Below are positions 6,575-12,891 of a DNA stretch of 14,223 nucleotides, piece by piece. Origin of the DNA: Syntrophaceae bacterium UBA5764 (GTDB lineage Bacteria; Desulfobacterota; Syntrophia; Syntrophales; Smithellaceae). The notes under the pieces are model-generated. The model made no database searches, had not been told where the DNA came from, and saw only the letters and a list, made by a program, of their open reading frames with translations. A program made the position numbers and the translations under genes. The stretch's first letter is position 1. Each line of letters begins with the position of its first letter. The stretch is taken from NCBI GenBank assembly GCA_002418825.1, contig DIEW01000003.1, forward strand, positions 20,296 to 34,518. Reading direction: 5' to 3'.

Positions 6575-6967
6575 TCAGCGTCTGCGGCAATGCATGCCGC
6601 GGTTTCTGCCTCGGCCTCTTCCCTGTTCCCTACCGCGGCATCCCGGTAACGCGTAGCTTGCATGCCCCAATCTGCCGTTTTGATAGGCGACAATTACATC
6701 TTCTGTCATCCCTCGGACAAACGGATAAACAACAATGCCGCGCGCCATTATTGCCGCCTGCATGGACCGGGAAATCGCGCCACATATAAGGACATCAATT
6801 CCCGTTTCGCTGAGCTCGGACGCACGCCGCATTGGATCATTCGTTTCCAGTTTCAACATTGTTCGTTTCGGTTCATCTGTCTCATCCACTTCCAAAACCA
6901 TAATTTGTTGTGCCACATCAAATACAGTGGAAATCGAATCCTTAAATACCGAAAGAGCAACTTTCAT
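6575..6967 (-). CDS. NifX/NifB-like (COG1433) protein with Arg/Gly-rich tail
   Basis: The 130-residue protein has the iron-molybdenum cofactor biosynthesis fold pattern: KVALSVFKDSISTVFDVAQQ at the N-terminus, DVLICGAISRSMQAAI near 58-73, GIVVYPFVRGMTEDVI at 77-92 and a short YALPGC motif. From about residue 107 it becomes a basic low-complexity tail (GCRGREQGRGRGRNRGMHCRRR). It differs clearly from the ORP-like paralogue at 4884-5246 (VFDVA and ICGA instead of SRFGRA and GHCG), so the two likely have different roles, such as a cluster carrier and an acceptor. It is the first gene behind the predicted sigma-54 promoter, with a predicted 43-base leader and GGAAAG 8 bases before the ATG. A 52-base gap separates it from the decarboxylase gene. 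Confidence 0.88.
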   Translation of the reverse strand: MKVALSVFKDSISTVFDVAQQIMVLEVDETDEPKRTMLKLETNDPMRRASELSETGIDVLICGAISRSMQAAIMARGIVVYPFVRGMTEDVIVAYQNGRLGHASYALPGCRGREQGRGRGRNRGMHCRRR

Positions 6968-7020
6968 AAATTTATCTTTCCAGACTTATTTTCCCTTAAT
7001 CATGCTTTTATACAAAACAA

Positions 7021-7036
7021 TGCAAAGGATGGGCCA
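7021..7036 (-). promoter_or_regulatory. Sigma-54 (-24/-12) promoter for the operon
   Basis: On the minus strand the sequence is TGGCCC-ATCCT-TTGCA, against the consensus TGGCAC-N5-TTGCW: one mismatch, with GG and GC at the required 10-base separation. The predicted start site is near 7010, 43 bases before the first operon gene. A sigma-54 activator gene lies immediately upstream, which supports the call strongly. Confidence 0.8.
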
Positions 7037-7100
7037 TAAATGCTGCGAACAAAATATAGAGTATATTCAACCATATAGTTAAAGAGTGGTTTTTATCAGG

Positions 7101-7134
7101 CAAAGTGGCGTCGCATTATTGCGACGCCACTTTG
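7101..7134. promoter_or_regulatory. Perfect 15-bp inverted repeat, candidate activator site or hairpin
   Basis: CAAAGTGGCGTCGCA (7101-7115) and its exact reverse complement (7120-7134) flank the four-base centre TTAT. It lies about 90-125 bases upstream of the predicted sigma-54 start site, where enhancer sites for such activators are usually found, and 30 bases beyond the activator gene's stop. It could instead form a strong RNA hairpin ending the activator mRNA, but no T-run follows on either strand. Confidence 0.6.
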
Positions 7135-7149
7135 CAATTATATTGCAAA
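7131..7149. promoter_or_regulatory. 8-bp palindrome TTTGCAAT-TAT-ATTGCAAA, candidate operator
   Basis: The two exact 8-base arms are separated by TAT. The element shares its TTTG with the outer end of the larger inverted repeat next to it, so both lie in one 49-base block. Size and symmetry suit a dimeric helix-turn-helix protein; the neighbouring Fis-type activator is the obvious candidate. Binding is inferred, not shown. Confidence 0.5.
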
Positions 7150-7164
7150 TATGCGACTTACCTA

Positions 7165-8520
7165 TTAAGGAATAACTATGTCGAGGGATTTGATTTTTCT
7201 ATAAAGAGTGCTTTTATGAATACCAAGTTGTCGGGCGGTTTTCTGCCTGTCCCAATTATTCTGTTTAAGGGCGTTGAGAAGATAAGCCGCCTCCACATCA
7301 CGCAACGAAGAAACTTCGCTGTCTTTATGATTTGCGCTCATCGCAAATAAAGACTCCGGCAGGTGTTTTTTTTCAATCAAATCAGTCTTGCACAAAATAA
7401 ATGCCCGTTCAATGATATTTGCCAGTTCACGAATATTTCCGGGGTAGCTGTAACTCATTAAAACGGACATTGCTTCTTCGCTTACTCCCTGAATACTTTT
7501 CTTCTGAAGCACATTAAAACGTTCAATAAAATGGTCGATTAAAAGCGGAATGTCTTCCATACGCTCACGCAGCGGCGGCAAGATGATTTTGAAAACGTTT
7601 ATCCGGTAATATAAATCTTCTCGAAAACTCCCTTCACGAACCAACACATCCAGATCTTTGTTTGTCGCCGCAATGATACGCACGTTATGCTCGACGCTTT
7701 GCGTCGCACCCAAGGGTTCGTAAGTTTTCTCCTGCAGAACGCGCAAAAGCTTAACCTGCATGGAAGGAGCAATTTCTCCTATTTCATCCAAGAAAAGTGT
7801 CCCGTTTTCCGCCAAACGAAAACGGCCAGGTTTGTCTTTTCTGGCGTCGGTAAAAGCTCCCGCTTTGTAGCCGAAAAGCTCCGACTCCAGTAAAGTATCT
7901 GGGAGCGCGCTGCAATTTACGGCGACAAACAACTGTTTTTTTCTTGGGCTCAGATCGTGGATGGCGCGGGCAAAAAGCTCCTTTCCTGTGCCGCTCTCAC
8001 CTTCGATAAGCACAGTGCTGTTGCTTGCGGCTATGTCCGGAAGGATATCAAAAAGCTGTAGTATGCGGTGGTTTTTGGAAATAATATCAGCAAAAGAATA
8101 TTTTTTCTCAATGGCTTTACGTAAATCCTCCTCCACACTGATATCACGGAAGGTTTCCACCGCTCCGAGCAGTTTACCCTTTTTATCGCGTAAAAGCGCC
8201 GTGGAAATACTGATCGGCCTCTTTCTGCCCTCCGCATCAATAATATAGACATTTTTATTCACGATAGGCTTGCCGGTTCTCATGGTTGCCCGTAGACAGC
8301 AGTTCCTTTCGCAAATATCAGCTTTTAAAACATCCTTGCAAAGTTGACCCACAGCATCCTTACGCGAGACTCCGGTAATCTCCTCTGCGGCACGATTAAA
8401 GGAACTAATCCGCCAGTCTTTGTCAACGGTAAAAACTCCGTCAGCAATGGAGTCTAATATGATGTTTTGCTCATCTCCAGCAAAAGCGCCTTTTTGCTTA
8501 GAGTTTTTTTTGCTTACCAT
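7165..8520 (-). CDS. Sigma-54-dependent transcriptional activator (PAS, AAA+, Fis HTH)
   Basis: The roughly 451-residue protein has three parts. An N-terminal PAS domain (about 17-130) contains a cysteine cluster, C61, C70, C74 and C75, within LCKDVLKADICERNCC. The central AAA+ domain (about 145-385) has Walker A GESGTGKE (174-181), the sigma-54 contact loop as GAFTDA (221-226) rather than the usual GAFTGA, and Walker B GTLFLDEIGE. The C-terminal Fis-type helix-turn-helix is at about 423-446 (WDRQKTARQLGIHKSTLYRK). It should bind upstream sites and drive open-complex formation by sigma-54 RNA polymerase. There is no phospho-receiver domain, so the PAS region probably senses a signal directly. 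I chose the ATG at 8520, which has GGTGAGG 6 bases upstream; a GTG at 8532 is the alternative. It is probably the cognate regulator of the operon downstream. Confidence 0.93.
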   Translation of the reverse strand: MVSKKNSKQKGAFAGDEQNIILDSIADGVFTVDKDWRISSFNRAAEEITGVSRKDAVGQLCKDVLKADICERNCCLRATMRTGKPIVNKNVYIIDAEGRKRPISISTALLRDKKGKLLGAVETFRDISVEEDLRKAIEKKYSFADIISKNHRILQLFDILPDIAASNSTVLIEGESGTGKELFARAIHDLSPRKKQLFVAVNCSALPDTLLESELFGYKAGAFTDARKDKPGRFRLAENGTLFLDEIGEIAPSMQVKLLRVLQEKTYEPLGATQSVEHNVRIIAATNKDLDVLVREGSFREDLYYRINVFKIILPPLRERMEDIPLLIDHFIERFNVLQKKSIQGVSEEAMSVLMSYSYPGNIRELANIIERAFILCKTDLIEKKHLPESLFAMSANHKDSEVSSLRDVEAAYLLNALKQNNWDRQKTARQLGIHKSTLYRKIKSLDIVIP

Positions 8521-8634
8521 ATGGCGCCTCACCCTTTTCCGAAAATTTACTCATGCAGCAGTAATTACACCAGTTTTTCGCCTGAAGCAAGTGAAACGAT
8601 TCAAAGAGTAAAGTCACTCATGACAAATAAAACA

Positions 8635-8664
8635 TGGACAAGAACAATCTGGTGAATTTATAAT
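8635..8664 (+). promoter_or_regulatory. Sigma-70 type promoter for the DUF1847 gene
   Basis: TGGACA at 8635-8640 and a perfect TATAAT at 8659-8664 are separated by 18 bases, a good vegetative promoter. The DUF1847 start codon is 40 bases downstream, with AAGGAAG in front of it. It lies in the 184-base divergent gap; I saw no convincing promoter for the minus-strand activator in the same gap. Confidence 0.65.
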
Positions 8665-8704
8665 CAAAAAAATTTAAATAAAATTAAAAAAAGGAAGACC
8701 GGCA

Positions 8705-9397
8705 ATGAAGAAAATTAATTTATCCGACTGCGCGCATTGCGCGCTGCGCCGTGAAAATCGCATCTGTCTGACACCAAGCGGCAAAGCTTCCAAAGGATGT
8801 CCGACAGCAAGTGGAAAAAAAGAAACAGCAGAAGCAAATGCCGTTTACAAAATTCCTGAAGTCAAGGAATTCGCCCGTCAAACCTCTATTCAGGAAGGTG
8901 AATGTTACGCCGGAAGGAATAAAAAACCATATACTAGGCATCCGGTCAAGCCACGTATTCAGGAAATTTGCGAATTCGCGAAAAAAATGGGTTATAAACG
9001 TCTGGGGCTCGTATTTTGTATCGGCTTGGCAAGGGAAGCACTGCTGGTAACTGAAATATTGGAAAAACATGGATTCGAAGTGGTATCGGTAGTCTGCAAG
9101 GTTGGTTGCGTTACCAAGGAGGAAATCGGCGTAAAAGAAGAAGAAAAAATATTTATCGGGCAACATGAAACCATGTGCAATCCCATCGCGCAGGCACTGA
9201 TTGTCAACAGGCAAAAAACTCAATTCAATATCCTGCTGGGGCTTTGCGTCGGTCACGATTCATTATTTTTCAAATATGCCGAAGCGCCCACAACCGTTCT
9301 TGCCGTAAAAGACCGGGTTACCGGACATAATCCGTTGGCTTCTGTTTACACCTCAGGCAGTTACTATGCCTGGATAAACAAGCCGGAAAATAAATGA
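8705..9397 (+). CDS. DUF1847 cysteine-rich metal-binding family protein
   Basis: The 230-residue protein begins with the family's cysteine signature CAHCALRRENRIC...GCP (Cys 9, 12, 21, 32) and contains further cysteines in EGECYAGR, VFCIGLAREA, VCKVGCVTKEE, TMCNPIAQA and GLCVGHDS. The second half has an alpha/beta character (KRLGLVFCIGLAREALLVTEILEKHGFEVV). DUF1847 proteins are thought to bind metal through these cysteines; no reaction is established. The gene is transcribed away from the sigma-54 activator, from its own TATAAT-type promoter, and its TGA overlaps the ATG of the next gene. The many cysteines suit a strictly anaerobic cytoplasm. Confidence 0.88.
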   Translation: MKKINLSDCAHCALRRENRICLTPSGKASKGCPTASGKKETAEANAVYKIPEVKEFARQTSIQEGECYAGRNKKPYTRHPVKPRIQEICEFAKKMGYKRLGLVFCIGLAREALLVTEILEKHGFEVVSVVCKVGCVTKEEIGVKEEEKIFIGQHETMCNPIAQALIVNRQKTQFNILLGLCVGHDSLFFKYAEAPTTVLAVKDRVTGHNPLASVYTSGSYYAWINKPENK

Positions 9398-9729
9398 AAA
9401 ACAAATTTATCAGAAAAGAATATAAAACCATTGAGGCGATGCTTGGCCTTTACTGTCACGATTTGCACGGCACAGTCAAACATGATTTGTGTGCGGACTG
9501 TGTCAAGCTTTTGGCCTACGGCAAAGCGCGACTGGAGAAATGCCCTTTCCAGGAACAAAAACCAACCTGCGCAAAATGCCCGGTTCATTGCTACAAACCG
9601 GAAATGCGCGATAAAATCCGCCTGGTTATGCGCTATGCCGGCCCGCGTATGCTGAAAAATCATCCGCTTTTAGCCATCCGTCATTTGTTGCGCGGCCGCA
9701 AGCAGGCGCCGCCACCCAGAAAGGGTTGA
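9394..9729 (+). CDS. 'Nitrous oxide-stimulated promoter' family protein
   Basis: The 111-residue protein has seven cysteines at 21, 33, 36, 50, 59, 62 and 66 (YCHD, DLCADC, EKCPF, TCAKCPVHCYKP) followed by the conserved MRYAGPRML.NHPLLAIRHLL block (79-99) that marks this family. The family name comes from an early gene description; no biochemical role is known to me. The cysteine arrangement suggests bound zinc or an Fe-S cluster. Its ATG overlaps the stop of the DUF1847 gene (ATGA), so two small Cys-rich proteins are translated together. The tail is basic and Pro-rich (GRKQAPPPRKG). Confidence 0.88.
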   Translation: MKNKFIRKEYKTIEAMLGLYCHDLHGTVKHDLCADCVKLLAYGKARLEKCPFQEQKPTCAKCPVHCYKPEMRDKIRLVMRYAGPRMLKNHPLLAIRHLLRGRKQAPPPRKG

Positions 9730-9778
9730 AGCTCCAAATCCTTTATGTTATAAATTCAACAATCATTATTTTCGAAAA

Positions 9779-9806
9779 TTGCGCATTACAATCCCAAATA
9801 TATAAA
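9779..9806 (+). promoter_or_regulatory. Candidate sigma-70 promoter for the Rho-N-like gene
   Basis: TTGCGC at 9779-9784 and TATAAA at 9801-9806 are separated by 16 bases inside an A/T-rich 96-base gap. A self-complementary ATTTTCGAAAAT at 9768-9779 abuts the -35 element and might be an operator. The predicted transcript would start very close to the ribosome binding site, so the call is tentative. Confidence 0.35.
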
Positions 9807-9809
9807 TTT

Positions 9810-9816
9810 AGGAGGT
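9810..9816 (+). promoter_or_regulatory. Near-perfect ribosome binding site AGGAGGT
   Basis: AGGAGGT lies 9 bases before the ATG at 9826 and matches the anti-Shine-Dalgarno sequence fully, the strongest such site noticed in the window. It implies high translation of a small basic protein and fixes its start. Confidence 0.8.
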
Positions 9817-9825
9817 GTAGACGCG

Positions 9826-10191
9826 ATGACGGAAGAAAAAAAGAAAAAAGAACAACACGAAGAACAGCCCCTGGAAAAACTTACCATTAAAAAATTGCAG
9901 GAAATCGCCACGGAATTTCCTCATGAACGGGCAATCCACGACATGAAAAAGGAAGAGCTCATCGCTTTTATCAAACAGGCCAAAGGAATAAAAGATGAAG
10001 TGTCCGCGCCTAAACACAAACATAAAGTTAAAATCAAAATGACCAAGCCCGAACTTAAGGCCAAAATCCGTGAGCTGAAAAAGCTGCGTCTGCAGGCACT
10101 GGATTCCGGCGAAAGGAAAAAAGCTGTCACGCTGCGCCTTCACATCGCTCGGTTAAAAAAAATATCACGGCGAGCCGCTGCGATAACCTGA
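9826..10191 (+). CDS. Small basic protein with Rho-N/SAP-like N-terminal motif
   Basis: The 121-residue protein is highly charged. After a Lys/Glu leader it has EKLTIKKLQEIATEFPHERAIHDMKKEELIAFIKQAKGI (about 17-55), resembling the helix-extended-helix of Rho termination factor N-terminal and SAP domains, which bind nucleic acid. A Lys/His linker (KHKHKVKIKM) and a basic helical C-terminus (PELKAKIRELKKLRLQALDSG then RLHIARLKKISRR) follow. Proteins of this plan are usually annotated only as Rho-N domain proteins; a role in nucleic-acid binding is likely but the target is unknown. It has a near-perfect Shine-Dalgarno and its own likely promoter, and it converges with the trp operon end 55 bases away. 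Confidence 0.75.
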   Translation: MTEEKKKKEQHEEQPLEKLTIKKLQEIATEFPHERAIHDMKKEELIAFIKQAKGIKDEVSAPKHKHKVKIKMTKPELKAKIRELKKLRLQALDSGERKKAVTLRLHIARLKKISRRAAAIT

Positions 10192-10234
10192 ACAATAAAC
10201 TGAGAACCGGCAACTCTAATTTTTTAAAAGAAAG

Positions 10235-10250
10235 ATGATAAGAATATCAT
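10235..10250 (-). terminator. Weak hairpin at the end of the trp operon
   Basis: On the minus strand ATGATA-TTCT-TATCAT can form a 6-bp stem overlapping the trpA stop codon, followed by a T-rich CTTTCTTTT. The stem is A/T-only and short, so it would be a poor intrinsic terminator; termination may be Rho-dependent. It also lies in the convergent gap after the Rho-N-like gene. Confidence 0.25.
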
Positions 10251-11050
10251 ATATACTTTATTGCTTTCTTCATTCGACCAGCGTAATCGCTTACGATTTT
10301 CAAAAGCTCAGCTTTGCCCCCGTTTTCGGCAATAAGCTTAACCAAAGCTGATCCGGCAACAATGCCATCGGCCAGCCGCCCAATCTGCTGCGCCTGCTCT
10401 GGGCGGGAAATACCAAATCCCACAGCTATCGGCAGTGAAGATATTTTACGAATCTTTTTCAAGTCCGCCTTAATGCCGCCAAGTTTTGGCGCCGCCGTTC
10501 CGGTAACACCGGTAATTGAAATATAGTACAGAAACCCTGTGGCGGTGGCGGCAATCTTTTTCGCCCTCTGCGCCCCCGTCGTTGGTGCAATCAGAGATAT
10601 AAAATCAATGCCCGCCGCATCGGTATGTTTTTTCAATTCCGGCGCTTCTTCCGGAGGCAAATCCACAACCAGCACGCCATCCACACCGGCGCGGGCGGCA
10701 TCGCGGGCAAACTTCTCTGTTCCGTATGCAAAAATAGGATTAAAGTAACCAAAAAGCACAATCGGAATCTGCGATATCTTTCTTAGCTCGGCAATCAATT
10801 GCAGTACACCCGCCAGTGTCGTTCCCGTTTTGAGAGAACGCTGCGCCGCTTCCTGAATAACGGGACCGTCCGCCGTGGGATCCGAAAAGGGAACTCCAAT
10901 TTCTAAAATATCCGCGCCCGCTTTTTCCAGGGCTAAAACCAATTTTTTTGTCGTTTCCAGCGAAGGATCGCCGGCGGTCAGATAAATAATCAGCGCTTTT
11001 TCTTTTTGCGCTTGCAGTTCATTGAATTTTTTTCCGATACGCGTCGTCAT
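10247..11050 (-). CDS. trpA: Tryptophan synthase alpha subunit
   Basis: This 267-residue TIM barrel cleaves indole-3-glycerol phosphate to indole and glyceraldehyde 3-phosphate and passes indole through a tunnel to TrpB. The catalytic acids are E50 in LEIGVPFSDP and D61 in TADGP, both present. Other markers are YLTAGDPS near the N-terminus, VLVVDLPPEE, SITGVTG and the phosphate-binding GFGIS/AGSALV loops. Length is normal for the family. Its ATG overlaps the trpB stop by one base (TAATG), ensuring near-equal synthesis of the two subunits. It is the last gene of the operon. Confidence 0.97.
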   Translation of the reverse strand: MTTRIGKKFNELQAQKEKALIIYLTAGDPSLETTKKLVLALEKAGADILEIGVPFSDPTADGPVIQEAAQRSLKTGTTLAGVLQLIAELRKISQIPIVLFGYFNPIFAYGTEKFARDAARAGVDGVLVVDLPPEEAPELKKHTDAAGIDFISLIAPTTGAQRAKKIAATATGFLYYISITGVTGTAAPKLGGIKADLKKIRKISSLPIAVGFGISRPEQAQQIGRLADGIVAGSALVKLIAENGGKAELLKIVSDYAGRMKKAIKYI

Positions 11051-12240
11051 TATCTATCTCCCCTTTCGGCGATTATCTGCGCGTCTTTATCGCCGCGGCC
11101 GGAAAGGCAAACAATTATTATTGTATTCTTACTCATCTTCGGCGCGATTTTCATGGTGTAAGCCAGCGCGTGCGCGCTTTCCATGGCGGGAATGATTCCC
11201 TCCTGTCGCGATAAAAAAGAAAAAGCGTCTATCGCCTCTTTATCCGTTACAGTCACATATTTTACTTTCTTTTTGGAGTGAAAATAAGCGTGCTCGGGGC
11301 CCACGCCGGGATAATCGAGTCCCGCGGCGATGGAATAAGCGTCTCGCACTTGTCCATGCGCGTCCTGCAGAACATATGTTTTATTGCCATGCAAAACACC
11401 CACGGCGCCGGCATTGATGCTGGCGGAATGTTCTCTGGTATGCAACCCATGACCCGCGGCTTCCACACCGAACATTTTTATCTTTTTTTCATCGACAAAA
11501 GGATAAAACATTCCCAGGGAGTTGCTGCCACCGCCCACGCAGGCTACCAATATATCGGGGTTGCGTCGTGCTTCTTTTTTAATCTGTCTTTTTGTTTCCC
11601 GCCCGATAACTGATTGGAAATTTCGCACCATCACGGGATAAGGATGAGGCCCGGCGGTCGTGCCGATAATATAGAAAGTATCGCGCACGCTGGAAACCCA
11701 GTAGCGCATGGCCTCATTCATCGCGTCTTTAAGCGTCGCCGTGCCGCTTTTTACCGGCACCACTTCCGCGCCCAGTATTTTCATGCGGAAAACATTGGGC
11801 GCCTGACGGCGGATGTCTTCTTCCCCCATGAATATTTTGCATTCCATGCCAAAAAGCGCCGCCACTGTCGCCGTGGCGACGCCATGCTGCCCCGCGCCGG
11901 TCTCGGCAATAACTTTTTTCTTGCCCATCTTACGCGCCAGAAGCGCCTGCCCCAGGGTATTATTGATTTTGTGCGAACCGGTATGATTCAAATCTTCGCG
12001 CTTAAGGTAGATTTTGGCGCCATTCAAGGCTTTGGTCAACCGGCGCGCAAAATAAAGCGGCGTGGGACGGCCGGCGTACTGACGTAGATAATAGTCGAAT
12101 TCCTTTTGAAAGGATCTGTCGGCTCTGGCCTTAAGATATACTTTTTCCAAATCGAGCAACGCGGACATTAATGTCTCCGCGGCGTAGCGTCCGCCAAAAA
12201 TACCGAAATGGCCGTTTTTATCAGGAAGTTTTTTCATCAT
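11050..12240 (-). CDS. trpB: Tryptophan synthase beta subunit
   Basis: The 396-residue PLP enzyme condenses indole with serine to form tryptophan in an alpha2beta2 complex with TrpA. The PLP lysine is K91 in LNHTGSHKINNTLGQ, the catalytic glutamate is E113 in IAETGAGQHGVA, and the phosphate loop is VGGGSNSLG (235-243). The C-terminal CLSGRGDKD serine that contacts the pyridine nitrogen is present. This is the canonical short TrpB1 type. The gene begins ATGATG directly after the trpF stop; AGAGG is 2-3 bases from the first ATG and 5-6 from the second, so the second may be the true start. Confidence 0.97.
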   Translation of the reverse strand: MMKKLPDKNGHFGIFGGRYAAETLMSALLDLEKVYLKARADRSFQKEFDYYLRQYAGRPTPLYFARRLTKALNGAKIYLKREDLNHTGSHKINNTLGQALLARKMGKKKVIAETGAGQHGVATATVAALFGMECKIFMGEEDIRRQAPNVFRMKILGAEVVPVKSGTATLKDAMNEAMRYWVSSVRDTFYIIGTTAGPHPYPVMVRNFQSVIGRETKRQIKKEARRNPDILVACVGGGSNSLGMFYPFVDEKKIKMFGVEAAGHGLHTREHSASINAGAVGVLHGNKTYVLQDAHGQVRDAYSIAAGLDYPGVGPEHAYFHSKKKVKYVTVTDKEAIDAFSFLSRQEGIIPAMESAHALAYTMKIAPKMSKNTIIIVCLSGRGDKDAQIIAERGDR

Positions 12241-12891
12241 TTACCTCTTATTAAAAATATTTCCGCCTCTGTCCAATCCTGTTTCTTCCACAATCCTCAT
12301 CAGGCTTGCCATTTTTTCCTTATCCTTCCTACCGGGAGTAATTTCCACTCCGCTGTTTATGTCCACAGCGTTGGGCGCGACTGCTTCCACGGCTTGCCTG
12401 ATATTTTTTTCATTCAGGCCTCCAGAAAGTATGAGCGACTTTCTGTCCTTTAAGCATCGTGCCAATTCCCAGTCAGTAGGCATGCCCGTGCCTCCGTAGA
12501 GATTTTTGTTCCGATTATCCACAAGAATCGCCGCGACTTGGTAAGCGCAGGCCTTTTCCAAATCTTCATCACTGCGCAAAAAAACTGCTTTGATTATTTT
12601 TGTCGCCGGAAACTTGCGGCAAAAATCTGCCGTTTCATCGCCGTGCAACTGGATAAAATCCAGGCCGCAGTATTTCATTATTCTTTTTATTTCTGCCGCG
12701 CTTTCATTGACAAACACTCCCACCTTCGCTACACACGTCGGCAATTTTGTGATAATCAGCCGCGCCCTCTCCGGCTCGATATAACGTGGAGACGGAGGAT
12801 AAAAGATGAATCCCAGCGCCGCCGCTCCGAAATTCGCCGCGCAAAGCGCATCTTCTTCGTTGGTGATGCCGCAAATTTTTACCTGCGTCAC
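12241..12891 (-). CDS. trpF: Phosphoribosylanthranilate isomerase
   Basis: The 216-residue TIM barrel performs the Amadori rearrangement of phosphoribosylanthranilate to CdRP. The catalytic base C7 is in VKICGIT and the acid D125 in ILVDNRNKNLYGGTG; QLHGDE (81-86) and the SGGL phosphate loop are also present. The start is GTG at 12891: GTGA overlaps the trpC stop by four bases and gives the family's normal N-terminus. A basic extension (DRGGNIFNKR) ends the protein next to trpB. It is a stand-alone gene, not fused to trpC as in E. coli. Confidence 0.96.
   Translation of the reverse strand: MTQVKICGITNEEDALCAANFGAAALGFIFYPPSPRYIEPERARLIITKLPTCVAKVGVFVNESAAEIKRIMKYCGLDFIQLHGDETADFCRKFPATKIIKAVFLRSDEDLEKACAYQVAAILVDNRNKNLYGGTGMPTDWELARCLKDRKSLILSGGLNEKNIRQAVEAVAPNAVDINSGVEITPGRKDKEKMASLMRIVEETGLDRGGNIFNKR

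Noticed and set aside
7101..7134. Intrinsic terminator for the activator gene
   Set aside because: The stem is strong but no T-run follows on either strand, so it is listed as an inverted repeat of uncertain role.
8521..8704. A promoter for the activator on the minus strand
   Set aside because: Only weak -35/-10 resemblances and no -24/-12 element were found, so none is called.
8720..9256. 178-codon minus-strand frame antisense to the DUF1847 gene
   Set aside because: Its sequence is Phe/Cys-rich shadow composition without domains, while the plus strand has a recognised family and a promoter.
11614..12087. 157-codon plus-strand frame antisense to trpB
   Set aside because: trpB is intact with catalytic residues; the antisense frame is a by-product of its codon use.
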